64,000 bases of DNA from Hybos culiciformis (GCA_964007475.1 OZ023273.1:60345834-60409833), one strand, 5' to 3'. Shown: positions 20,551 to 31,647, counted from the stretch's first letter. The notes: a model not told the origin generated them from the letters alone. Numbers and translations: made by a program.

Positions 20551-22051
20551 TAAAAATTTTTTGTTTAATAATTATATCCTGGATAATTCAATTAATTTCT
20601 TCTTAGGTCTGCACAGAGCTAGTATTAACAAAGAAAGCAGCTTACATTCAAAAAGAAATTATTTTTTGTCAGAGGTAAAAAGAATAAGTTCTATAGTGGA
20701 GACGGATTGCATTTCTAATTACAGGGATATAAATGCAGTCGGCATAATGTGTCGGTTTTTATAGATGACCGTGAAATATCGTTGAATTTTTGATTAAAAA
20801 TAATATAGTTTTGTTGGTCCGAAGTTTTCTTTAAAAAATTATAATTTAATATATGTACAAATAATACATACATTATGCAAAATATACGTGGATGTTGCTA
20901 ATCTGGATCGTATAATAATAAGGATAAGTTGAAATCAATAAATGGATTACATAAATTAACTGATTAACAAATTCAATTAAGACTATAAATTCTACATAAT
21001 TTTTAAAATTATTCATTTCAAAAAAAAAATTTTTCTCTTAAAATTAGAAAAGATATGGTGTCTTAAAGTAAAAATAAAATGGGGACAAAAGTTTATTTTC
21101 ACCTTTAGAGAGTTGTAAAAAAAAGGATAAGTCGTATAGCCTTACGATGTTAACAAAAAATGAAGGGAGCATCAAGACAGTTAAACCAAAAACAAAAGGA
21201 GGAAAAAAATTCAAAGAGAAAAAAGTTACAGAGTTTTGAACCCACCTTATTAGGTCTAGGCCTCAACCATCACAAAAACTGGTTGCGCTTGATGGGGAAA
21301 CAAAATTTCGAAAAATCAAGGAGGACGTATTTCGTTTCTTGATGTAAGCTTTCAGAATCTGTATGGGCGGCAAAAAAAAAATTTTTGTGACCCAGCCTAA
21401 TGTATAGTATATCATAGAGACTTCAGTCCCATACAAAACATACAAATTGAAAAAATGAAACAATTTTCAATCTTTCTCATGAGATTATATTTATTTTTAT
21501 GTGAATTTCGCTCTAACAGCAGCTTTAAAAACTTTGAAAATTATATGGATCTGCAAATAAAAATAAATTAAAAAAATATATATCAAATAGAAAAAAATAA
21601 AACACAGTATAATTTACGAATCCAAGAAAATAATTTTTTTATGTTAGAAAATTTGTTGGCATGCATGCATTTGTATATCTTTTTAGATAAAAAATAAAAA
21701 GTAATTTTATTTTTTCGACAATGTAGTTTAAAAAAATTACCGACGATACTGTGTAACCGACAGTTTGGAGTTGATGGAATATTATATTGTCACCGGAAAT
21801 AAGGGTTTCAGCAATTCCGGTTAACGCGAAGTGGGTCAAATATCAGTTGCAAGATTTGAACCAAACAAAAGGGCAAAGTTTGTGTTTTAAATAAAATCGT
21901 GTAAAAAATACGAGCCATGCCTTCCGTACCCTAGTTACGCCTCTGCTCAAGATTATTTCACGGCAAAACTCATTTCATTTCCAAATTTTTGGACCACTCA
22001 AATTTATGTTATGTACCAAGCATTCTGTGGAAGTTGGTGATAAAAGCCTTT
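20551..22051. other. Intergenic DNA downstream of PDE9
   Basis: AT-rich and mostly featureless. At 20596-20606 a good acceptor (TTTCTTCTTAG) precedes a short open stretch to about 20764, but I cannot connect it in phase to PDE9. The string CTAGTTACGCCTCTG at about 21939-21953 looks like the right end of a hAT element, but no matching left end was found. Confidence 0.4.
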
Positions 22052-22061
22052 ACTTATGAAT

Positions 22062-23426
22062 AGACTGCGGATTTATATGCAATTTTTTGTTTTCAGTTTA
22101 AAATAAGAATAAACTTTCAATATCGTCTTCTAATAAATTGTAAAAAAGATTTTCGTTAACATATCGAAATATGCATTTTTTATGCAAAATTTATGCAAGT
22201 GCATATGTAGCAAATATGCACAAAATATGCAAATATATGCAAACATATGCAAAATATGCAGAAAAATACTTTAGGGAAAATAAGAATTAGTGAAAAATAC
22301 TTGTTATTTCACACGAAATTAGTGTATTCAATTGATAAAAATATTCAAATCGTAATAAATTATAATTTTTTTTTTTCAATATTATCAACGCAGAGCTGAC
22401 TAAAATTAAGTATTTTGCAATATAAGTACAAGTAACAATACTGCAGTATTTTCTCACAATATACTGGTACTGTAGAAAATTTAAGTACCAGTATACTGGT
22501 ACTGCAAAAATACTGCAGTACCAATATACTATACTATACTGGTACTGACAGTACCAATATACTATACTACACTAATATATACTATACTATACTGGTACTG
22601 CCATTTTTTTTGCAGTACCAGTATATTGTTATTGCAGTATTTTTGCAGTACCAGTATACTGGTGGTACTTAAACTTTCTGCAGTGCCAGTACATGTAAGA
22701 AAATACTGTAATATTTTTACAGTACCAGTATACTGGTACTGCATATTGTATTCAGTACGAAAATACTTTAATTTAGTCAGCTCTCTCAACGGTGAATTTA
22801 TGCTGCGTGTCATTGAAGATGAATTTGCATGCCGAAAAAGACCTCTCGACATCACATGATGTGGTAGAAGCATATCTAAAATATTCGCTGTACTTTCCAG
22901 AACAACAATTTATTAAATTGTGTTTTCTTTTTCTCCGTAAAAACCTGAAATTTTCACAAATTAACCAAAAATATCACCAGCCAGAACATATCAAAAATTG
23001 TTACCATTTGGACGAAAAATTGACGACTTCAACTACAACAAAATTTCGAAACCAGACTTCAAAATTTAATAAACCTAAATCAATGTATATGCATTTGAGT
23101 AAAATCACTTTTTATCGTCGATTTTGCCCATTTTTTTTTTGATAATTTATTTTGAAATTCAGTAGGAAGTACTATGCCGTATTCTATTGTAATATTTATT
23201 ACTTCTAATGAAACAATAGTAGTTTTTTAACTTTACAAGATAAAAAACAAGATATGTAAAATATACGTAGATATGCAAAATATGCAAATATGCAAAAATA
23301 TGCAAAATATGCAGATATAAATACGTTTCAAATAATTTGTTTTTGCACAAAACGTGCTTAACTGTTTCTCTTTTTCTTCTAGGCTAATTCTGTACGAATA
23401 TGCAATTGCATATAAATCCGCAGTCT
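22062..23426. mobile_element. TIR DNA transposon with 10-bp target duplication and hAT-like transposase relic
   Basis: The ends AGACTGCGGATTTATATGC and its inverted copy are flanked by ACTTATGAAT on both sides (22052-22061 and 23427-23436). Each arm has an array of TATGCAAA-type motifs (about 22165-22265 and 23270-23315), like subterminal transposase sites. On the minus strand at about 22880-22788, a frame reads YASTTSCDVERSFSACK, the hallmark of the hAT dimerisation region; it is interrupted by the palindromic insertion at 22392. A 9-10-bp duplication would suit MULE-like elements better than hAT, so the class is unresolved. Confidence 0.75.
22392..22786. mobile_element. Small palindromic MITE-like insertion made of CAGTACCAGTATAC units
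   Basis: The ends AGAGCTGACTAAA...AAGTATTTT are inverted at the right (AAATACTTTAATTTAGTCAG). The flanks share TCAACG, an imperfect target duplication. The interior repeats the self-complementary motif CAGTACCAGTA with its mirror at least four times, plus degenerate ATACTATACT runs. It interrupts the hAT-like relic. Confidence 0.65.
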
Positions 23427-23940
23427 ACTTATGAATTATGTTACTGTTATTTAAGTTAATGGTTAAATTCATGAAACTAGGGAGACTTGGAACATCATGC
23501 ATTGCAACAGTTTCTGTTTTCCTTTGCTTAGATGATAATTTTTAAGCGGTTCTTAATACGATACACATTTTCGAGATTGGTAGATCACTGTACCGATTCT
23601 TTGGAAAATTAAACTAGGGAATTGACTTCTGAAGAACGTAAAATTTAAGCATAAGCTTCAAACGAGTTTTGCTATTTTTCTGTTTTCAGTGTAGCTTAAT
23701 AATAACAAATAAGTTTCTCAATCTGGCTTTTTGAAACTTTAATAGGTATATTCAAATAGTTATAATTTCGACAATTTTCAAAATAAAATAAAAAAACACA
23801 GTAATGGCCCCACTACTTAATCTTTATTATTTCATTTTTTGTTCTAAGATAATATTGTTAAAAAGAGATCACCCCATTATAAAGTGACGGTTCAATAATA
23901 TATAATTAAATTCTTAACATTCAAAATAAACTTTAATAAG

Positions 23941-24229
23941 TGTAACACGATTATTGCACTAGAGGGAAAATCCCGCTCTCTAAAATCATTGTAGTATTAT
24001 TTATTTATATAAAACTATCCCTCCTTCTAAGCTTCAATAAGGAAAATCATAATACTTTTGTGGTATGTGTATTGCAGCTAAGAAAGAGAGAGGGGCTAAC
24101 AACTGTGGAATATTAGGATGTTTTATAATTGAGTATTCTTCTCTAATACTTCATCGGGCGCAGTTGTTAGTTTCCGCATGGTTAATAATTTAAATTAATT
24201 AATTAGTACAGTAAAGAATTTGTGTTACA
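23941..24229 (+). repeat. Left LTR
   Basis: 289 bp, TGTAAC...GTTACA, same length as the right copy. Differences I noticed: three in the first 26 bases, CCCTCC for CCATCC, and TAACAAC for TACCAAC. Confidence 0.92.
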
Positions 24230-24234
24230 GTTTT

Positions 24235-24247
24235 TCAGAAGTGGGAT
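24235..24247 (+). promoter_or_regulatory. Possible tRNA primer-binding site
   Basis: TCAGAAGTGGGAT, five bases after the left LTR, resembles the complement of a tRNA-Leu T-arm and acceptor stem, as used by several insect gypsy-type elements. The usual first bases TGG, complementary to the CCA end, are absent. The assignment relies on my memory of tRNA-Leu. Confidence 0.4.
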
Positions 24248-24263
24248 AGGAAAAAAAAGGCGC

Positions 24264-24948
24264 AGTGAAATAAGGCCGCGGGAAATAAGGCCGCGATAGG
24301 TTTTTTGTTGCGGTCTTATTTCATTTTGAAAAATGAAATAAGGCCGCGAAAAAATCCTCGCGGTCTTATTTCATTTTGAAAAATGAAATAAGACCGCATA
24401 AAATTCCTCGCGGCCTTATTTCGTTTTGAAAAATGAAATAAGATCGCGACAAAAAAAAAAATTAATCGGAGGGCTAATTTCATTTTGAAAAATAAAATAA
24501 GGCCGCGAGGATTTTTTCGCGGCTTAATTTCATTTTGAAAAACGAAATAAGGCCGCGTAATCTTGTGAGGTGAGCTAGCGCCGCAAATCCCACTGACCAA
24601 CCGCCCGCCCGCCGCCCTGCTGCCCCCTGCCCTGTGTGCTCACCTCACAAGATTACGCGGCCTTATTTCGTTTATAAAAATGAAATTAGCCCTCCGAATA
24701 ATTGTTTTTTTTTGTCGCGGCCTTATTTCATTTTTCAAAACGAAATAAGGCCGCGAGGAATTTTTTGCGGTCTTATTTCATTTTTCAAAATGAAATAAGA
24801 CCGCGAGGATTTTTTCGCGGCCTTATTTCATTTTGAAAAACGAAATAAGGCCGCGAAAAAATCTTCGCGGCCTTATTTCATTTTTGAAAATGAAATAAGA
24901 CCGCAACAAAAAAACGTCGCGGCCTTATTTCCTGCGGCCTTATTTCCA
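24264..24948. repeat. Foldback structure: two 311-bp inverted arms made of smaller hairpins
   Basis: The left arm (24264-24575) and right arm (24638-24948) are near-complementary around a 62-bp GC-rich spacer. Each arm is itself a string of about five hairpins of the type CGCGGCCTTATTTCATTTT followed by its inverted copy. Several units carry paired changes (GGTC with GACC instead of GGCC with GGCC) that keep the stem. It lies between the left LTR and gag. It could be a foldback-type insertion or a leader structure of the LTR element. Confidence 0.85.
24576..24637 (+). repeat. GC-rich spacer at the centre of the palindrome
   Basis: It contains GCAAATCCCACTGACCAA followed by a CCCGCC-rich stretch, the same sequence seen at 14826-14870 next to the outer TIR element. 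The shared unit is a dispersed repeat, otherwise unidentified. Confidence 0.6.
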
Positions 24949-25211
24949 TCCCCCGAAAAAAAATTATTTTTTGAATTTTAAATTTTAATAGTCAAGTGGA
25001 AAAAAAAATTATTTCTTTATATTGTGAAATTCAAAACGAATAAAAAAAAAACTAATTTGAAAATTATTATTTTAGATTGAATTTATTTTAAAATAAGAAT
25101 AAAAACTAATTTGACTAAAATATATTTAAAAAAAAAATAAGAATAAAAACTAATTTGACTAAAATTATTTAATTTATTTAAAATATATATAAAAAAATAT
25201 TTAAAAAAAAA

Positions 25212-25772
25212 ATGAGTTCAAATCGAATAACGCGTAATAAAAACGGGAATAATACGCGGTCGATAATACAAGCTTCTACCAGTTCAGATGGAACTTATCA
25301 ACATCTTCAAGCAGAGATTTTAAGATTGCGTGAGAAAAATGAGTTTTTACGTCAACATAATCAGCATAACGAACATATTGATAACCAGCATAGACGAACA
25401 TCATGTACAATTACATCTGAAGGATCTGGAAACAATGCAATGGGAAGTGTGGCTGGATCGGATGGAATGATTCGAATGAATTTAATGGAAGCACGTACAC
25501 TTATTCCTAATTTCGAACCAGGTAAGAGTGCAATAACTCCTGAGGAATGGGTACGAACTATTGATAATCTACAGGAAATTTATAAATGGGATAGTTTAGC
25601 TACCATGTTTTATGCTGGAAGTCAGTTGAAAGGTGCGGCAATTGAATGGTATGAGGTAAATGGTAAATATATCAAGGAATGGGGTGAGTTTAAAACAAAA
25701 TTTTTATTGGGATTTCCCACAATAGAGAATAAGTCAGAAATTTTGGAAAAACTTTTTAGAGACAAAGAATGA
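25212..25772 (+). CDS. Gag N-terminal part of the LTR element (broken frame)
   Basis: 186 codons. A Ser/Asn-rich start and a short coiled coil (LQAEILRLREKNEFLRQ) lead into a capsid-like region with ITPEEWVRTIDNL and LKGAAIEWYE, similar to gypsy-type gag. The frame stops at TGA in the sequence ATGATGA, and the rest of gag continues in another frame from 25769. The two frames overlap by four bases. A one-base indel is the simplest reading; programmed frameshifting or reinitiation cannot be excluded. Confidence 0.8.
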   Translation: MSSNRITRNKNGNNTRSIIQASTSSDGTYQHLQAEILRLREKNEFLRQHNQHNEHIDNQHRRTSCTITSEGSGNNAMGSVAGSDGMIRMNLMEARTLIPNFEPGKSAITPEEWVRTIDNLQEIYKWDSLATMFYAGSQLKGAAIEWYEVNGKYIKEWGEFKTKFLLGFPTIENKSEILEKLFRDKE

Positions 25773-26659
25773 TGAATGAGCCTATTGAGTCCTATTTTTA
25801 TAGTGTTGTTGGTTTGGGACAAAAATTAGATTTAACAACATCTGAAACAATTAGATATATTATTTCGGGTTTGAATGATACAAATTTGAGTAACCGAATT
25901 GAGGCTTCTAAGCCCACCACTTTTCCTGAGACATTAAGGGAAATAAAAATTTTAGAAGCAACTAATGCTCATTGTGCAATGCGTCGAAAATTTAATACTT
26001 CGTTTAGAATGCAGAATCAAGAAACGCGTACTTCATTTAATTGTAATTATCCTCATCAAGTTAATCGTCCAGAATTTAAAAGAAAATATAATTTTGAAAA
26101 TCATAATAAATTACAAAACTTTTTATCTAATAATTTTAATAAAAATAATTCGGATGTTTTCAAGTCAAACAATCATAATATCAAAACTTGCTATCGTTGT
26201 GGGAAGCCGGGACATTTTGCCTACGATTGTGTAAAACGGGCAAGACACGAAGAAAATAAAAATAATATTCGATCTTTAAGAAACGAAAATAAAGAAAATG
26301 AATGTTGTTATCAAAAGGTAATTATCGATAATATTGAAATAGATTCATTTCTTGATTTGGGAAGTGATTGCACAACTATGCAAAAGTCAGTTGTGGAAAA
26401 ATTAGAATGGAATTATGAGACAAAATGTAATACACTTAAAAGTTTTGGTGGAGCTTCATTTGTTTCAAAAGGCGAATTTGAGAAATTAATTAAGCTTAAT
26501 GATGTTGAGTTGCCAGTTAAAATTTTAGTGGTTGAAGACGCTTACCAAGATGTGCCTATTTTAGTCGGACGGAATTTCCTTAATAATCCAAAGGTAATGA
26601 TAATTAAAAAATATAGAACATTTGAGGTAAAAAAGATAAAACCGGAGGAAGTGAAATAG
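25769..26659 (+). CDS. Gag C-terminal part, zinc knuckle and protease-like region
   Basis: 296 codons. It starts with the rest of the capsid (NEPIESYFYSV), then a basic Asn-rich stretch and a CCHC knuckle CYRCGKPGHFAYDC. A retropepsin-like domain follows, with DSFLDLGSDCTT in place of the usual D-T/S-G catalytic triad and PILVGRNFL as the later conserved block. The active-site Thr/Ser is Leu here, so activity is doubtful. It ends before RT. The last two thirds are repeated at 27344-27958. Confidence 0.82.
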   Translation: MMNEPIESYFYSVVGLGQKLDLTTSETIRYIISGLNDTNLSNRIEASKPTTFPETLREIKILEATNAHCAMRRKFNTSFRMQNQETRTSFNCNYPHQVNRPEFKRKYNFENHNKLQNFLSNNFNKNNSDVFKSNNHNIKTCYRCGKPGHFAYDCVKRARHEENKNNIRSLRNENKENECCYQKVIIDNIEIDSFLDLGSDCTTMQKSVVEKLEWNYETKCNTLKSFGGASFVSKGEFEKLIKLNDVELPVKILVVEDAYQDVPILVGRNFLNNPKVMIIKKYRTFEVKKIKPEEVK

Positions 26660-26916
26660 CAATTAAAGAATAACCAACAGACTAACAATGATAAACCAAG
26701 TAAAAAAAGAGAAATTCAAATAAGTGATGTCAATTTTGGAGATGAAGTGAGGAGACTGATAAAAATCTTTTAATTAATTTACTAAATAATTATCGTAGTA
26801 CTGTCGCCCTAGATATATCTGAATTGGGACAATCTAAAAATCATGAAATAAATATTACTTTAAAGTCCAATGAAATAGATTCTGACCCAGGTGAAGAAAC
26901 TGATGATGAAAAATAA
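26660..26916 (+). pseudogene. Remnant of the protease-RT linker of pol
   Basis: In the frames after the gag-protease stop, the sequence reads NFGDEVRRLIKIF, a stop, then LINLLNNYRSTVALDISELG and an acidic end EETDDEK before TAA. This resembles the linker just upstream of RT in gypsy-type pol. RT itself is absent. The same remnant occurs in the second duplicate at about 27959-28215. Confidence 0.55.
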
Positions 26917-27253
26917 TATTCAATTTTATTTTAATCTTTTAATTAAAACTTTGACATTTTTATTTATTTACTGTAGGATAACTTAATCAAATGAATTCCG
27001 ATATTTCTTTTCCTTTAAAATAAAAAAAATAAAAAATATTAACTATCTAGTTTTTCTTTACCTTCTGTGAGAAATAAAGAAGTTTTCTGCTAAGCGATTG
27101 ATGCTGTTCAATAAAAAAAAAAATCTAGTTTACCATAGAAGTATGGAAAAGTTGTTTGGTTGAATAATAAGAGGAAACTTTTAAGGTCTATCTGAATTGC
27201 CGTTATAGCTGAGTAAGGCTTGAATGTCAGATAACTAATGCCTGAACTCAACT

Positions 27254-27958
27254 TTGGGAGTGATGTTCTTAACTGTCAGGTTATGGATACCTAAAGTCCG
27301 AGTTAGGATAAAAGTGAGGAAGTTGATAAAAAAAGAGAAAAAAATTTATCCTCATCAAGTTAATCGTCCAGAATTTAAAAGAAAATATAATTTTGAAAAT
27401 CATAATAAATTACAAAACTTTTTATCTAATAATTTTAATAAAAATAATTCGGATGTTTTCAAGTCAAACAATCATAATATCAAAACTTGCTATCGTTGTG
27501 GGAAGCCGGGACATTTTGCCTACGATTGTGTAAAACGGGCAAGACACGAAGAAAATAAAAATAATATTCGATCTTTAAGAAACGAAAATAAAGAAAATGA
27601 ATGTTGTTATCAAAAGGTAATTATCGATAATATTGAAATAGATTCATTTCTTGATTTGGGAAGTGATTGCACAACTATGCAAAAGTCAGTTGTGGAAAAA
27701 TTAGAATGGAATTATGAGACAAAATGTAATACACTTAAAAGTTTTGGTGGAGCTTCATTTGTTTCAAAAGGCGAATTTGAGAAATTAATTAAGCTTAATG
27801 ATGTTGAGTTGCCAGTTAAAATTTTAGTGGTTGAAGACGCTTACCAAGATGTGCCTATTTTAGTCGGACGGAATTTCCTTAATAATCCAAAGGTAATGAT
27901 AATTAAAAAATATAGAACATTTGAGGTAAAAAAGATAAAACCGGAGGAAGTGAAATAG
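27254..27958 (+). pseudogene. Second copy of the knuckle-protease segment, 5'-truncated
   Basis: The open frame joins 30 unrelated codons from upstream non-coding DNA to the duplicated part of gag-protease. From YPHQVNRPEF onward it matches 26047-26659 exactly in translation. It lacks the capsid and is a by-product of the tandem duplication. Confidence 0.8.
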
Positions 27959-28914
27959 CAATTAAAGAATAACCAACAGACTAACAATGATAAACCAAGT
28001 AAAAAAAGAGAAATTCAAATAAGTGATGTCAATTTTGGAGATGAAGTGAGGAGACTGATAAAAATCTTTTAATTAATTTACTAAATAATTATCGTAGTAC
28101 TGTCGCCCTAGATATATCTGAATTGGGACAATCTAAAAATCATGAAATAAATATTACTTTAAAGTCCAATGAAATAGATTCTGACCCAGGTGAAGAAACT
28201 GATGATGAAAAATAATATTCAATTTTATTTTAATCTTTTAATTAAAACTTTGACATTTTTATTTATTTACTGTAGGATAACTTAATCAAATGAATTCCGA
28301 TATTTCTTTTCCTTTAAAATAAAAAAAATAAAAAATATTAACTATCTAGTTTTTCTTTACCTTCTGTGAGAAATAAAGAAGTTTTCTGCTAAGCGATTGA
28401 TGCTGTTCAATAAAAAAAAAAATCTAGTTTACCATAGAAGTATGGAAAAGTTGTTTGGTTGAATAATAAGAGGAAACTTTTAAGGTCTATCTGAATTGCC
28501 GTTATAGCTGAGTAAGGCTTGAATGTCAGATAACTAATGCCTGAACTCAACTTTGGGAGTGATGTTCTTAACTGTCAGGTTATGGATACCTAAAGTCCGA
28601 GTTAGGATAAAAGTGAGGAAGTTGATAAAAAAAGAGAAAAAAATTTATATTATCATTGTGATAATGATAACAGTAACGTCAAAATTATTTAGTTGACTTG
28701 CAAGTTTTAATTTGAAATGTAGTTGGTAAAAAAATGCATCGTTTATACTTATATCAGTAGAATAATTACTAATTGAAAAAAAAATATTTAACTAATACAA
28801 GTAATTACTAACTTAAGTATTTAGTTTGATGAAGTAGTTAAATTGATAAATAAAGTAGCAAAGTATTTACTAACAGAACTGGTCATCGGGACGATGATGA
28901 GTAGGATGGCCGAA

Positions 28915-29203
28915 TGTAACTCAATTATTGTACTAGAGGGAAAATCCCGCTCTCTAAAATCATTGTAGTATTATTTATTTATATAAAACTATCCATCCTT
29001 CTAAGCTTCAATAAGGAAAATCATAATACTTTTGTGGTATGTGTATTGCAGCTAAGAAAGAGAGAGGGGCTACCAACTGTGGAATATTAGGATGTTTTAT
29101 AATTGAGTATTCTTCTCTAATACTTCATCGGGCGCAGTTGTTAGTTTCCGCATGGTTAATAATTTAAATTAATTAATTAGTACAGTAAAGAATTTGTGTT
29201 ACA
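28915..29203 (+). repeat. Right LTR
   Basis: Nearly identical to the left copy. It is preceded by GGATGGCCGAA, where a purine-rich priming tract would lie, and followed by the target duplication TAAG. Confidence 0.92.
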
Positions 29204-29207
29204 TAAG

Positions 29208-31647
29208 TATTTTATTTCTTACCTGTTCAAAGATTGTTATTTTTATTTCCGTTCTACCTGATCTTTAATACAGTGCCGTGACCTAGCTTTTGTATAGCAA
29301 AAAAAAGGAGATGATATCGTCTGCTGAGAAATGAAACAATGTATGATGAAAAGTATAGTTTCGAGTAATTTGAGTTTAAAGATTTGAAAATTAAAAAAAC
29401 CTATGCAAAAATATCAAGTAACGTAAAATTTTCTCCTAAAAACACATTTTAATCAACATTAAGAATATTGCAAAATAGTTGTACTTATAAAATCGAGTAC
29501 GAGGAATCGAATGGTGCTATTATCTAATAATGACGTATAAATATCATACGTTGTTTCATTTCTGAGCGGACGATATGTGATCTGTAGCATAAAAAATTAA
29601 ATTTTCATAGATTTTAGTATAAATTTGTGATTTTATTTGAGTATAAGTTTAATAATATTATTTGAAATTGTTTTACATAGTTATACTTAAACAAAAATTT
29701 TGTTTACGGAATAATTATACTGATTATTTTTTTCAATGAATAATATAAATCTGATCGTATAATTTTGTTTAGAATAATATTGAAATTATCATAAATTTTC
29801 AGAATATTATAAATTAAAAAATGATATTTAAAAAATTAGTAAAAATAAAATAATAAAACAAAAGATATAACGTGTTAATAAATTTAAATATTTATTCATA
29901 AAAAACATACAAATTATAATTTTCTCATTTCTTATAAAAAAAATTTTTGATACATTTATAGAGCCTTTTATTATGTTAAATAATATGGCTTATGTTAAAT
30001 AATAATAATAATAATAATAATAATAATTTAAATTTAGAAAGGCAGGTAGATAGAATTCCTTATTTATATACATACACACAAGAATTATTATTATTATTTT
30101 GTTTTTGTTTGAAAAAATATAATTTAATTCTAATGAATATTTTTTAATTGTTGAATTTTTAGACTTTTCCCTTAAATGAAGAGTTTGCTCTAGGAATCTT
30201 GAAATTTTTGATTATGGAAAATGGTTATATCGAATTTCAATTATTTTAAATAGTGATTCAAACATTATTTAAAATGGTTTTGGAAAATATATGTTTTTTT
30301 TGTACAACTTTTGTAAATTTGTTTGGCAAAACATATGAAAATTTATTTGATTTTTTTGAATCGTTTTTTTCAAAAAAATGATCTGATAAAAAAAATATTT
30401 ATTAAATTAAAATTGATACAAATTTTAAGACTATAAATAGTAAATAGAATTTTAACTTAGATTATTATATTATTCAGTATAAAATTGTATAGTCGGAAAA
30501 TATTAAATAAATTTCTTTATACTTTTTCTAAAATACATAATGTTAATTGATTATTATATAATTTTTACTTAAAAAATACTGATTATTAGTAAGTTAAATG
30601 AGCAAAGTAAAGGTGTAAAGGAATACATTATTTTCTTAAATTTTTGAGATTGATAGAAAATTATTGAGAATAAAAAAATCAATATGCTACGTCAATTTTG
30701 AGTTAAAGGCCTTACTTTCACATCAGCGTCTAAAAATACTTTTTCTTTTTCATTCATTATTATTAGGGAGAGAGTAGTAAAATAAAATAAATTGTTTGTT
30801 TTCAAAAATAAGTATTAGTCGACATAGCATTAATTCTGATATGGTTTTTGTCTTAAGAAAACATTTCAAAACCTTTTTTTTTTTGATGTTTTTACTCGAA
30901 ATTTTTATTTTATAATAGATTCTCACTTAGCGTTAATGATTAAAGTTTCGTCTACCGATTTCTAAAAAAAAGATTTTTATGTAGCAAACATTATTTTGTC
31001 TTAATGATAAAAAAGAATGATTAGAAATTAATTATAGTAGTTACGCAATTTTTAATGTAACAAACAAAACATCTCTCTAAAACGTGAGAATTTTGAAAAT
31101 CATAAAGAATGGGTTTCTTATTTTTTTTTCCTTCTACAGAATAAAAGGAAAAAAATAAAAATTTATGCACACTAACAGCTTTCTAATACTAATTATTAAT
31201 CGATTTTGTTAGGTTTGAATAATAACTCCTGTCCAAAATCCGCTTACAGGAGGGAAATAATATTGGGGTTTTATTGATAATGTTATATCAGTTCAGTTTA
31301 TTACATACAACTGCTGGGCAACTAATTAGCATTAATCAACAAAAATTATTATTACTTCAATAAAAATCGTTAAAAATTTCGTTGATGAATTTAAAAAAGT
31401 TACAGCGTCTTTACGCCACCAAATTTTGAAAAATTGAAAACAATTAACAAAAATATTAATTGCTGTTATTGTAAAAGTACTAAATAAGTATCCACTGGAA
31501 TTTAAAACCAATTTTGTGTTTAGGAAGTATTTAAAAATTATTATAAGTAATTATTTAAGTATATATATAAAAATTATTTCCATTTGTTATTATATTATAT
31601 CTTTATAAAAATTTAAAAAAATCTGAATACATCTAGGTAGTTTTTAA
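29208..31647. other. Intergenic DNA between the LTR element and the Sprint 3' end
   Basis: Very AT-rich, with no open frame I can support. It contains an (AAT)n microsatellite at 29999-30027. Confidence 0.6.
29999..30027 (+). repeat. (AAT)n microsatellite
   Basis: About nine uninterrupted AAT/TAA triplets. Confidence 0.9.

Larger units (their letters stand above)
26051..28648 (+). repeat. Tandem duplication of 1299 bp inside the LTR element
   Basis: Copy 1 is 26051-27349 and copy 2 is 27350-28648. I found no difference between them by eye. The junctions share the four bases TTAT, consistent with microhomology-mediated or unequal-exchange duplication. Each copy holds the zinc knuckle, the protease-like region, the pol linker remnant and the same downstream non-coding DNA. 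Confidence 0.92.
23941..29203 (+). mobile_element. Gypsy-like LTR retrotransposon lacking RT, RNase H and integrase
   Basis: Two 289-bp LTRs (23941-24229 and 28915-29203) begin TGTAAC and end GTTACA. A 4-bp target duplication TAAG flanks the element (23937-23940 and 29204-29207). By eye the LTRs differ at about five positions. Inside are a possible tRNA primer site, a large palindrome, gag in two overlapping frames, a zinc knuckle, a retropepsin-like region and the linker that normally precedes RT, then a 1299-bp tandem duplication. No RT, RNase H or integrase motif remains, so the element is non-autonomous. Confidence 0.9.

Noticed and set aside
20607..20764. Possible extra PDE9 exon after a good acceptor
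   Set aside because: No donor in PDE9 joins it convincingly, it lies beyond the poly(A) signals, and no frame shows a recognisable sequence.
21938..21953. Right end of a hAT element (CTAGTTACGCCTCTG)
   Set aside because: No matching left end or duplication of CTCAAGAT could be found, so the element could not be delimited.
22562..23142. Overlapping frames of 77-116 codons
   Set aside because: They are read through palindromic repeats; only the minus-strand CDVERSFS stretch has meaning, and it is in another frame.
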